From: Fallopia convolvulus
Taxonomy: Eukaryota > Streptophyta > Magnoliopsida > Caryophyllales > Polygonaceae
Assembly (NCBI GenBank): GCA_964016875.1
Contig: OZ024724.1
Coordinates: 43,949,820-44,013,819 of the forward strand
DNA length: 64,000 bases
Reading direction: 5' to 3'
The position numbers and the translations under genes are program-made. Positions 1 through 10,263 of the stretch are shown piece after piece. The notes under the pieces are model-generated. The model had not been told where the DNA came from. It saw nothing but the letters and a program-made list of their open reading frames with translations, and ran no database searches. Each line of letters opens with the position of its first letter. Position 1 is the stretch's first letter.

Positions 1-283
1 AAGAAAAAAATTGGCGCTTAATAGAGGTTCAAGAGAAAAAAGAAAAGAGGTTTTCAATAGTAAAAGAGCAAATAGAATTGCCATATCAGTGTTATTTTAG
101 TCCCTTGGTCATATCAATAAAGAGGTGTTTAATAGGTCGCAATGTGATATTTCACGTAGTCAATCTCAATCGAATATTCTCAAATGTGGAGTATTGTTTT
201 ATAAGGAAAGGAGTTAGGGTGCCCACTAACAAGATAGTGGCCGCCCTAGGGCATCCTGACGGATGAGGGTGAGAAAACCTGGG

Positions 284-700
284 TCAACTGCAAGCGGGAA
301 GGAGGAGACACGTCTGATGGATCCGCGATGAAGTTCGCCACAAAATTGCACTCCCGAACGACATGAGAGATACTCCAATCCTAGAATCGGGCCAACAAGC
401 AGTGGATGTCTGAACGCAACAACTCAATCTCCCACGGGCAGCACCAGTCGTCGAGCATGGCCTTGACCAGCTGTAAGTTATCGCCTTCAATCTAGATCCG
501 GGGAAAACCACGCCTGGTGGCCTCGAGAAGTCCCCGGCGCAAGGCAATGGTCTCGGAGATCAGAACAGATTGTCGACCAATTAGTCCTCCGTCAAAATGG
601 ATGGGGGAGCCACAAGAGTCCCTGAGGATGAACCAGAAAGAAGCATCGCGATCTGCACTCGTTGCACCATCAAAATTTAATTTAATATAATCTCGCTTTG
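284..700 (-). pseudogene. LINE A RNase H domain remnant
   Basis: The minus strand encodes a plant-LINE RNase H (RVT_3 type): an opening NFDGA strand, SETIALRRGL helix, an EGDN motif carrying the second acidic residue, and the closing HVVRECNFVANFIA segment. Two in-frame stop codons, one just before IEGDN and one before the final helix, inactivate it. In intact plant L1 elements this domain lies downstream of zf-RVT, as here. Confidence 0.85.
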
Positions 701-940
701 GTTTTACCCACTTCGCTCGTTTTTCTTACTACACCCCCACCTTGTGAGTACGAGGCCAGCGAGATCAGGGACTCCTGCAAGTCTCCAGTCTTTAATCTGA
801 TTTTGGGTAAATTCAGTAATGTCATTGGCATTGGCCAAGTTTGTTGCATTGTCGCTATCGAAGACTCTTGTTTCTCGCATACCATAAGCTCCACCAGGTG
901 GTAATGAGGAGTTCCAATTCCTCTTTTGTTGTCATTTTCT

Positions 941-2825
941 TTATATCTTCCAAGACTTGATGTTTTTTTTTTTATCATCTGGTGATATCTGGTCAATAAT
1001 CCAACGGAGTTTTGGATTTATGGAACTAAGGGTTGCCCTTGTGAGGGGGCATGAGATTAGGGCATGGTTTGTGTCTTCAAATTGGTTGTTACATGCTTCG
1101 CATCCTTGTGGTACCGGAATATGGTTCGCCGCAAGCCTTGCCTTGGTCGGTAAGCCGTTAGGAGCCACTTTCCAAAGGAAGTTCTTCATTTTTGGGGGAA
1201 TGTTTAGCTTGTTGATCCATTCAAGGTTAATCATTGGTTCACCTTTGGATTGGTGTAGCCACTGCATAGTCGAGTGGTTGGAGTACAAACCATTTTTACT
1301 TGGTTGCCAGTATAATCTATCCGGTATTTTATGAGGGGGTTGATGATTTTGGAGATTCTTTCGAGATCATCAGGGTTGATGACCTCACGCAGCTTTTCAG
1401 TGTTCCATGAGTTGTCCTCATTGAGGTACGCCTCAACAGTTTCTTCCCAATTAATGGGGGTTCCCGCATCATGTTTTGGGATCAAGGGACCATTGTCGGT
1501 CCAATTGTCTTTCTAGAAACGTCTGGTTTTACCGTCCCCCACTTGCCAGACAAGCCCCTTAATGAATAGGTCTCGTAGACCAAATAGCTTGGACTACTGC
1601 CATGATGTGTTCTGCTTTTTCTTATAGCTCAGAATACTTTTCGTTTTGAGGTGTTTTTCAGTCATTATTTTGACCCAAATGTTATTTGGTTCTGCTAGGA
1701 TTTTCCAAAGTAACTTCATTTGGAGTGCTTGGTTCATTTCGATTGCCTTGGCGATCCCCAACCCTCTGCGAGCAGGGGGTCGACAGATGGAGTTCCAGCT
1801 TTTGAGTGGTTTGTAGTTGTGTTCCTTATTCTAAAAGAAATTCTTGTTGATATTGTCTAGTTGTTTCAAGGTTGACTGTGGTAGCATAAATGATTGCATA
1901 ATATAGTTTGGTTGTGCTGATAGGTTTGCTTTGATTAGTGTTTTTCTCCCTTCCCGACACAAGGCATTAGCTTTCCATTTTGAAAATTGGGATCTGGTTC
2001 GCAGAACTAAGGGTTTAAAGGTGTTTTGTGTTACTCTCCCATTAATTATTGGGCATCCAAGATATTTATCCAGAGCAACTGTGTTTGCTATTTGGAGAAT
2101 TTGTTTAAGCTGATCCTTTGTATTGTTGTTTGTGTTTTTGGTGACTTGGAAGGCGAATTTGTGTAAGTTGACTTTCTGGCCGGAGATTTGACAGTAGTCG
2201 TCTAAAGTATCCTTAATATTTTTTCAAGTATGGCCATTGGCTTTTGCAAAGATGATGATATCATCTGCGAAGGTTAGGAACGGAATTTTTGTTCCATTTC
2301 TCGCGATTTGGATCCCGATACCACTTTTTGGTTAGTGCTCAATAGGTGGAGTTGTCTTGCTAGAATCTCGGCGGCTACAATGAATAGGTATGGAGATAGG
2401 GGGCCCCTTGCCTAAGGCCCCGTTGTGGGTAGAATTGTTCCGTTGGTCTGTTATTGACAAGAACCGAGAACGAGACGGTTTCAACACATTCTAGGATCTA
2501 TCCCACAAATTTATCGTGAAATCCGAATTTGTGAAGGATTGCGGTTAGGAATTCCCAACTGATCCGATCATAGGGTTTTCCATATCAAGCTTGATTGCAA
2601 TCCACCCCTCCCGCCCTCGTTTGTTGCGCAAGGAATGGAAAATTTTATGCGCAAGGATTGTGTTATCGTTGATACTTCGGTTCTGGACAAAAGCCCATTG
2701 CATTGGGTGGATTAATTTGTTTAGAACGCTTTTGAGGCGACTTGTTAGAATCTTGGAGATTATTTTATAAATGGTGTTGCATAGGCTGATTGGCCTATAA
2801 TGGTTAGTTGAATTGGGGTTTTACC
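941..2825 (-). pseudogene. LINE A reverse transcriptase and zf-RVT remnant
   Basis: Translated in pieces on the minus strand. The RT palm is recognisable from HYRPISLCN, a RQG-type block (RGLRQG near 2400-2425) and FADD. It is followed by the thumb/linker and by a zf-RVT domain (WINKLNIPPKMKNFLWK, then a C..C....H....C pattern around CEACNNQFEDTNHALISC). The enzyme would copy LINE RNA at a nicked target site. At least two frame changes, near 2400 and 2580, separate the blocks. Confidence 0.85.
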
Positions 2826-2840
2826 CAAATGTGGAGTATT

Positions 2841-4240
2841 AAAGTAAACAATTGATCAAAAGTGATAAGCTGGCCTTGTTTTCACTTTCTACCCAAAAGT
2901 CCTTTCTACCCAAAAATCTATCTAGTATAATTGTAAAGTAAAAACCAAGTCTATGTAAAAATTTGTGCCACATGTAAAATTTGAATTTTTTTGCTTTTCT
3001 ATTAAAAAATACAATAATTTACTCAAAATGATTTTTCTCCAAAACTGCTTCAATCAACGTTGCCACGATTTTGTTCCACTTCACAGTTGAATCTCTTCCA
3101 ACCCAAATCTTCACTTCCCACCGACAACTTACCACACCTCCCATGTCTCACTCCATTACCCATGCCCTTCAACTACCCTTATTAATTAGTTTCTATATAT
3201 GAAAGCCTCTATCTTGATTTCGATATATGCATATATTGTCCACGTCTCACCAGAACCGTCGTCGCGCCCTACTCCATCAGCATCTCACTAAAACTCCAAT
3301 TGATCATTGAGGATTTTTTTTTTGTTTCATGATTGTTGTAGGATTAATTTTTCTTCAACTTATGTAGTCCCTAATTACAATTAAGTTTTTTGTTTTTGCT
3401 TATAGTTTTTCGTCAACTCTATCCTCGATGATTCCTTCGTTTGCTTATTATTGATATTGTGTATTTTAGGTTGATTTTATTTGTATTGTTTGCTTCTAAT
3501 GATGATATGGGAGCAGTTTTTTAAATAGAACATGGAAGACACATATAAAGACAATGGCTAGCTTGTGGTACGTGGTTCATGAGGTGATTCGGTTTGATTG
3601 ATGATATCATACCTAATTTAGAGTATTTTCGAATTGTGTTGTTATATTGTGGAGGAGATTATATTCATGATTTTTGCTCTTCGAGAATTTTTACTTCACA
3701 TTTCTCAAAAGCTTATAAACTTTTGTGTCAATTCAAAAGGTCAAGCTCTTCTTGATGAAATCATTGTGACTCATGCCTTTTTTTATTATATTTTTATTCA
3801 TGTCATTTATTTTGAAATTGAGCATGATCAGCAAGTACACTCCGCTAGGTATATGTGGTAACTTGATTTAGCTTTAATTTCACTTTGTTGAGTGTGTATA
3901 CACATCTCAAACAATGTCCAAAACTTTATCTCTCTTCATGTTTAATATTTTTTTTTACTAATTCTCTCTCTTGATGTCCAAAAATTGGGCAACCATTGTA
4001 GTTACTCTAACTGTGATCTTTTTAGTTTGTCATCTTATGTAAGGAATTGATAATACACTATTACTTTTAGGATATCTGGGTATTGGAGATTTGACCTGCA
4101 TTAGCAAAAGTTTTTATGTGCAACTCTCCCCATTGAAGACAGGTTAATTAGTATATATGTTGGCTTTCATTCCATCTGTTGTACTTGTATTCTTTCACTT
4201 CCTTTTTAAGTGCAACTCGCCCCCATTATGAAGCAGTTTT
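2841..4240. other. AT-rich intergenic DNA, no gene seen
   Basis: About 1.4 kb with only short, uncharacteristic reading frames and no recognisable domain, RNA gene or transposon end. It separates the LINE A target duplication from the hairpin repeat in front of the Mutator-like element. Confidence 0.6.
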
Positions 4241-4374
4241 GATTGCATTTTTCTAACCTATGTCCCAAGGGCATAGGTTAAAAAAGATTTAACAATATAT
4301 GTTTATTGATATCCAATAAACATATTGTATATATGAACCCGTGGAAAAGATTGCATTTTTCTAACCTATGCCCC
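4241..4374. repeat. 26-bp direct repeat enclosing two hairpins
   Basis: The segment starting GATTGCATTTTTCTAACC occurs at 4241-4266 and again at 4349-4374, differing at one base. Between the copies are a foldback of AACCTATG and CATAGGTT (4255-4279) and a second AT-rich hairpin with arms near 4291-4306 and 4312-4327. It looks like the remnant of a small foldback insertion or a tandem duplication just outside the MULE. The family was not identified. Confidence 0.55.
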
Positions 4375-4400
4375 ATCGTTCAATAATTATTCGGCAATTT

Positions 4401-4653
4401 TTTGCGCACTCTTTTTTTTAGGTTGCGCACTCAAGGTTGTGTGGATCCGAAACCCGCCGAAGATTTTTCATAATATTTTTTAAAAAACCGGGTTTTCTTG
4501 GGCGAATCCTAAAACCGTCGAAAAAATACGTAAAAATCGGGTTTTCTTGGACGGTTCCGAAACCCGTCCAAAAATTGACCCTAGTTTGTGCGAGTCTAGC
4601 ACACGCCCACGCCCAAATTAGGTCAAACCCGTGTGCGGGTTTTAAACCCGCAC
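4401..4653 (+). repeat. Left terminal inverted repeat of the MULE
   Basis: Starts TTTGCGCACTCTTTTTTT, then GGTTGCGCACTCAA, and continues through spaced half-palindromes built on ACCCG/CGGGT. It closes with a perfect 21-bp palindrome at 4633-4653 (arms GTGCGGGTTT and AAACCCGCAC around one T). The reverse complement of the right end repeats this order. The accessory gene starts 118 bp further in, so its promoter probably lies here. Confidence 0.85.
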
Positions 4654-4770
4654 AAGGCCCTTATTAAGAGGCGCCACACGACGCCTCATCTTCGTCTTCT
4701 TCATAGATCCAAAACGGCCATCGAAGTTCAACCTAAATTTCCGACCAAAACACACGAATTTTAAAATTTC

Positions 4771-6923
4771 ATGGAGGAAAAAAGAGCGGGAGAGAACGAG
4801 GGTGTCGGTGGGCTCGGTATTTCGGCGGATTCCGGCTCCGCCCATCCGTCGACGGGTCCCGATTCCGTCCAGAGTTTCGGCGGAGCAGCGGCGACTAGAG
4901 ACGTGGGTATTTCCGCGGAGGCCGGATCCGCTCAACCGTCGACAGGTCTTGGTTCCGCCCACGTCTCCGGCGGAGCACCGGTGGCTGGAGCGGAGGAGCT
5001 GGCGCGGACGACGGAGGAAATAGCACTTTATGAATCTCGAGATCCGACGGTGGGTGAGGAGATGGAGGTGGGAGTGGGCCCGAGCGGGTCGAAGACGACG
5101 GAGGTTGCGGATCCAGGTCGCCCGGTGCGTTAGAGGAGACCGACTCATGAGGTAATTTTAAAATATATTTTGAATATATAGTATATTTAGATTTAAATTT
5201 ATTGTTTATTTATTATTTAGTATATATAGATTTATATTGATATTTTATATATTATTTAGGAAAAGCATGTTAGATATATTTTATTTAGCAAAATATAATA
5301 CTAAATGCATATGAAAATTGTAAATTATTAGAAAATTGTCCTTTATATTATAGAAATTAAAAATTATATATGTTTTAGATTAGAAATTATATTAAATAAA
5401 ATGCATATACTTTATTTAGAGAAATATATTATAAATTATATAATATAAAATGCATATAATTGATTTAGCGCAATATATATGAAATGCATATTAGATTAGA
5501 AATTATATTATATAAAATGCATATACTTTATTTAGTGAAATATATATGAAATGCATATTAAGTTAGAATTTATATTATATGAAATGCATCTATTTTATTT
5601 ATGAGATGCATATAAAATAAAATATATGAAATGCATATATTTTATTTTAAAATCGTACCGTAGAAATAATTTATATATATTATATTAAAAATTATATTAT
5701 AGTGAAAAATTGTATGATAAAAATTAGAAATCGTAACGTAAAAATATTGTATTTATTAGATTAGAATGTTATTTTTATGTGGTAACAATCGTAAATAAAA
5801 ACAATAAAAATTATGATTAATTAGAGGAAATAAAATAAAAGAGGCAAAATTATTAAATAATTAATAATGTATTAAATAATAGGAGGTAGTAGAACACATT
5901 CGACAGTATACGGCTGATGGTAGACGACCTGCGGATCGTTTTGTCACGGCTTCGGGTCGCAAGAGGCGACACGAAGAATCGACCTCCGAGCCGGATGCTC
6001 GTCCTGATTCTGCTGCGACGGGAGAGGATCAACCTCTCCATGATGAGGTCCCACCGACTCAGTTAGAGGATATGATGGTTGATTCTGTTAGGACGACAGA
6101 GGCTTACCGGGATTATGTTGGGACGGGAGAGGCTCCGCCCCAGTCCGACCCTCCTCAGTCTGATACTTTGCCCCGACCCGACTCAGATTCATTTGGATGA
6201 GGTGGTTGTAGATTCTGTTGGGGGGACGGAGGCCCAGCCTCCACAGAGCCAGCCTCCACAAGCCAACTTGCCCGAGCAGACACCGTATGGGCTCGACGAT
6301 CCATCTGTATTACAGGATTTCCATACACACATCGCCGACTTGATTTGGGGGTCAGTTATGGACCACATTTGTCCATTCATCCTCACGTCGCCACGTGTTG
6401 TCACTCCGTGGGGCGTCGACGACGAGTACTTGGACTGGTTCTTGCAGATCTCGCATCCGTATGTGTGTCCGAGGGCGCACGTTCAGCCGCGCATCGTTCG
6501 AGCTCCTCTTCCGGCTGTCGATTTTCACAGGGTGAATGTGTTTATATCGTTCGAGCGCATCGTTCGAGCTCCTCTAATTGCATATGTCGTTTTATATTGC
6601 AGCGTTTCCAGCTGATTAGGGCACACGTGCTTTCGGCCATAGAGGGGCTTGCTCAGATTGATTTACCTTACTTGGGAGGTCTCTGTGGGCTGGACGTTAC
6701 ACCGGTTGCTCCCCCTTTGAGTCGAGCATCGCAGATGCCGCCGGAGTCGTCGAGGTCGGCCGAGCGCAGGGATCGTGTCCCATCCATTTGGGAACGAGGG
6801 GAGTCGTCTAGGATGGCGGAAGAGCGGGCGAGAGAGGAGGCTGCGAGAGAGGAGGCTGAGAGAGAGGTCCGGGGTTGGGCTGACCCGGAAAAAGACCCCG
6901 ATTGGGCGGATCGATCGGGTTGA
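4771..6923 (+). pseudogene. MULE accessory gene, plant-mobile-domain-like C-terminus
   Basis: Three exons fit the sequence: 4771-5151, 5886-6531 and 6603-6923, with GT-AG borders and continuous phase, about 449 codons. The N-terminus carries two copies of a GSA.PSTG.GSA repeat. The middle is acidic and proline-rich with two VDSVRTTEA-like repeats. The C-terminal half (MDHICPFILTSPRVVTPWG, then DDEYLDWFLQISHPYV) recalls the end of MAIN-like/plant mobile domain proteins, though that match is from memory and weak. It ends in an E/R-rich coil. Lesions: an in-frame TAG at 5131-5133 and a frameshift near 6175; total exon length is one base off a multiple of three. Its role in transposition is unknown. 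It is unlike maize mudrB as far as can be judged. Confidence 0.6.
5152..5885. repeat. AT-rich intron with irregular tandem repeats
   Basis: First intron of the accessory gene, bounded by GAG|GTAATT and GGAG|GTAGTA. It consists of irregular repeats of an AAATGCATATACTTTATTT-like unit of roughly 45-60 bp and contains no long open frame. Confidence 0.6.
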
Positions 6924-7002
6924 CATTTATGTTATTTTGTATTCGGATTGTTGTTTGGATTGTTTTTTTATTTAGTTTGGATTGTTGTTTGAATTTAGTT
7001 TT

Positions 7003-7137
7003 GGATTGTTAACGTTGTATGGATTGTTTTAGATTATGTTATGACGATTTCGACGATTTTGGATTGTTGACGTTGTATGGATTGTTTTAGATTATGTTAT
7101 GACAATTTCGACGATTTTTGGATTGTTGACGTTGTAT
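7003..7137. repeat. 58-59-bp tandem repeat, 2.3 copies
   Basis: Units at 7003-7060 and 7061-7119 begin GGATTGTT(A/G)ACGTTGTAT and contain GATTATGTTATGAC. A partial third copy follows at 7120-7137. They lie just past the accessory gene stop codon, probably in its 3' untranslated region. Confidence 0.8.
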
Positions 7138-7484
7138 GAAATGTATAAATCATAATATATTAAATAATCCTTTTCTAAAGTTATTGTTAAAAAACTATAA
7201 CAATTAGTTCACATATAAAAAACATTATTTGCATTAATTGAACATTTGAATTTCTTTCAATTTGGAAGCCTCTTTTTGAATATACTATAATTATAAAAAT
7301 CATAGTCTATTTTATTATGTTCAATTTGGAAGACTCTTTTTGAATATACTATATTATGTTCAATCATAGTCTATTTTCTTCGGTGATTTGAAAATTTTTG
7401 ATTTTAATTTTTAACACAAAAAGTGGGTAAATTTATAATGTAGAAAGGAAAATAAAAAAATAATTTTAACAAAATTTTTAACAC

Positions 7485-7660
7485 AATATGGGCGGGTTCA
7501 AAACCCGCCCATTATGGGGCCACGGGCGGGTTTTGAACCCGCCCATATTGGCGCCATGGGAGGGTTTTGAACCAGCCTATATTGGCGCCATATTGGCCGT
7601 GCTTAAAACTAGCACAACAGGGTTTAGGGTTTTGGTTTATGGTTTAGAGTTTTAAGGTAT
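7485..7660 (+). repeat. Central palindrome module B with telomere-like tail
   Basis: Successive imperfect palindromes with arms GGGCGGGTT and AACCCGCCC (about 7490-7513 and 7522-7545), then a degenerate copy, lead into a (TTTAGGG)-like run (GGGTTTAGGGTTTTGG, about 7619-7660). The motifs are the same kind as in the element ends. Module C downstream repeats the order in reverse. Confidence 0.75.
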
Positions 7661-8189
7661 ATAAATTAAAAATAATATCGGAATAAAACATACATGAGCT
7701 TAATTAAATGGTTGAAGACCTCCTATGCCACTTTCCATACAAAACAAACATGAATAGATTGAGTCTAAGAGAAGTAATATATGAAATTAGACATGAGTTT
7801 TGATAGTTAAACATGAGATTTTAAAGTGATATATGAAGTTTGACGCTTTCTCCTATACATTGCTTACGATGAGCTTATAGTGGCGTTTGACGCTTTCTAC
7901 TAGACATTGCTTACGATGGTTCAAATCATATACATCATTTGCCCTAACTACTCAGCACAACAAGAAGCCATCAACCAATAAAGTCCACTATCACGTTGAA
8001 TAATGGTTTAAGAATTCTCAATGAGTGGTTCGTTAGTTGCAACTAAGATATGTGAGGCTTGGAAGGATTATTTGATGATTGAAGGACAACATGGTTGTAT
8101 TTATATGTTAAATGACATCCATAAACACATTAACATTTTGTGCGAGAAAGCCCGTATATGCGTGTTCCAAATCAAAACTCAAAACACTA
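7661..8189. other. Spacer between the two central MULE modules
   Basis: No domain-bearing frame was found. It contains a direct repeat TTGACGCTTTCT followed by ACATTGCTTACGATG, at about 7839-7870 and 7886-7918. A 65-codon open frame at 8021-8218 runs into the telomere-like repeats and is probably fortuitous. Confidence 0.5.
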
Positions 8190-8400
8190 AACCCTATACC
8201 CTAAACCCTAAACCCTAAACCCTAATTCGCCTACAAACCCTAAACCCTAATGGGCGGATTACAAATCCGCCCATAAGTGGGCGATTAAACCCCTTGGGCG
8301 GGTTGCAAATGCGCCCATAGGGCGTGTCCCAAATCCGCCTATGTGGGCGTTTCTACGCGACTATCCAAAACGGTGGTATACACGATTCGGGGCGGAAAAA
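8190..8400 (-). repeat. Central palindrome module C with interstitial telomere-like repeats
   Basis: A run of CCCTAAA units (about 8193-8250) is followed by palindromes with arms GGGCGGATT and AATCCGCCC and diverged copies. Read on the minus strand the order is palindromes then TTTAGGG, the same as module B on the plus strand, so B and C form an inverted pair around the spacer. It lies just downstream of the transposase stop codon. Confidence 0.75.
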
Positions 8401-9254
8401 ACTCGGTTTGGATATGACCCTGTTTCTAATTTCGATTTTAATATAAAAACGACGACGCTTTATTTAAATAAAAATATTTCATTTTTACATATAGTAGTCA
8501 AAAGTGTAACTATAATATATGACATTAATTACAACCCTAAGTATTTATAGATCCTCGTCCAGAACTCGCTCGTCGAACCTCATACTCTTGCATTCGGCTC
8601 TTGTAGCGGTGGTGCGTTTCCCATCCATCCACACTCGGTTGCTTGTATATTGTCCATTGTCTAGGCGGTGGGGGAATAGGACATTTATCGTTTTCTAACC
8701 AAATCTACACACAATGTAACATTATTAAAATATGCTATCAAATTTAGATTAAAATCAAGCTTTTGGTCAAGAAAACATACCGGTACAAAATGTCCAGCGT
8801 TGGGGGTCCCGACAAGTGCCATAGCATATACAGTCAAAGGAGGCTCATCTCCCTCATCGGCCCATAATGGGAGGCATGTGTGCGACCCAAATCTACTTAA
8901 CACGACGATGGCCACTTTGTGCAAAGTCGCAAACACCAACCCCATCATCGGAACTACCATCCACCCCTCTTTACGGCATGGGGATGTTGTCATGCTCACT
9001 TCCTGAACAAGTCTCGGTATTCCACCATTTTCCTCGTACACCAATTCCAACTTATTTTGATGTTGTACAATGTAATTCGAAAGATTCAACCGAACATCCA
9101 TGTACTTACTTTCATCTTCACCTAGTAACACGGCAAGTGATTGATAACCACAATGACCATCACCCTCTACATCTTGGTGCCGAGATATGTATTGAAACAT
9201 GAAGGGGTCAATCGTGTCATTACACCAATCAAAATCAAGATCATACGTCGACTT

Positions 9255-9480
9255 AGGCGATACAACGACAGTGCGCTTCTTCTCCTCCTTCTTCTTCTTC
9301 TTTCTCTCCTCCTCCCTCTTCTTCTTCTCCTCCTCTCTCTTCTTCTTCTTTTCTTCATCCCTCTTTTGCCTCTCCTCCTCCTTCCTCTTCTCCTCCTCCT
9401 CCCTCTTCTTCTTCTTTTCTTCATCCCTCTTTTGCATCTCCTCCTCCTTCCTCTTCTTCTTCTCATCCCTTTCATTCTTC
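9255..9480 (-). repeat. Lys/Glu/Arg-coding purine-rich repeat inside the transposase gene
   Basis: Near-continuous AAGAAG/GAGGAG-type codons on the minus strand encode repeated blocks such as EEKKKKREEE and RQKRDEEKKK. It forms a charged linker, likely a single long helix or coil, between the transposase core and the OTU domain. The low-complexity DNA probably expands by slippage. Confidence 0.8.
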
Positions 9481-10237
9481 TTCTCCTCCCCCCACTTCCT
9501 CTTCGTCATCGTCTTCTCCTTGCCTTTACTATTCTCGTCGTCAATGTACTCCTCCCATGTCTTCCCCCTCTTAGTACTACTCTTCTTCTCACTCCCCCTT
9601 GGCCTTCCCTTATCGGCTTCACCACGAGAGGCGTCTTGTAAATTAGCCGAACGGGGGTCTTCACACTCCACCACCTTTTGAGCGACCTTGAAGATAGTAT
9701 CCTTGGGAATTTTCCCCGCTTGCAACTTGGACCAAAACTTCCCCAATATCTTCTTCTCGTACGAAACTTTGACCCCATCATCAGGCAATCGATCATTCGC
9801 CCCAAACCTTCCCACCGGACTTGCCTCCAATATATATCAACTTCATCGGGAACCAACGGGATGCCTTCTTTAACATATCCCTTGATCGTTTGGGGTGTAG
9901 GCAATCCCATAGAGGTACTCCACCAACGGTCTCGAGGACTCACTTCGTCGGACATGTCCCCATCTTTCGCTCTTTGTACTTGTTGCAATAACAATTTAAT
10001 GCATTCTCTCAAACACCTTCTCACTATGCGGTCGAAGAAAACCTTCTTCCATTCGGGCCCATCTAGTATTTCAACCGGTGTCACCGATCTACTCCTTCCC
10101 ATCTCCTCTTGGATTCGACGAACTTGATCCATAAACATGTTATCCAAGTGTTGTATGATCGTGTCAAAGCCTCCAACGGAAGATTGCAACATGTCTTTTA
10201 GCATAGAGTGTTGAGCCTCAACCCTATAAGACGAAAA

Positions 10238-10263
10238 TAAATATATATATATATATATATATA
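10238..10263. repeat. (AT)n microsatellite in a transposase intron
   Basis: Uninterrupted AT dinucleotides within the third intron of the minus-strand transposase gene. Confidence 0.8.

Larger units (their letters stand above)
196..2825 (-). mobile_element. 5'-truncated L1-type LINE (copy A)
   Basis: Non-LTR retrotransposon on the minus strand, lying between perfect 15-bp direct repeats (181-195 and 2826-2840). Read 5' to 3' on the minus strand it opens inside the reverse transcriptase (HYRPISLCN near 2775-2800), continues through a FADD active site (about 2254-2272), the zf-RVT zinc-binding region (941-1288, with PPKMKNFLWK) and RNase H (about 290-700), and ends near 196 after a short hairpin at 251-267. 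The endonuclease and first ORF are missing, the usual outcome of aborted target-primed reverse transcription. Frames are broken by several stops and shifts, so the copy is dead. Confidence 0.93.

Noticed and set aside
4642..5148. 168-codon minus-strand open frame overlapping the MULE accessory gene
   Set aside because: It is the complement of the GC-rich first exon and reads as Arg/Ser-rich low-complexity sequence. The plus-strand frame has internal repeats, splice sites and a continuation.
7838..8218. Small gene in the MULE central spacer
   Set aside because: The 65-codon frame ends inside telomere-like repeats and shows no domain or splice support.
8193..8250. Telomere or chromosome end
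   Set aside because: Only a handful of CCCTAAA units, imperfect and embedded in a transposon: interstitial repeats.
9141..9681. Leu/Ser/Phe-rich plus-strand frames over the transposase gene
   Set aside because: They are antisense reads of the purine-rich Lys/Glu linker of the OTU-fused transposase and have no domain of their own.
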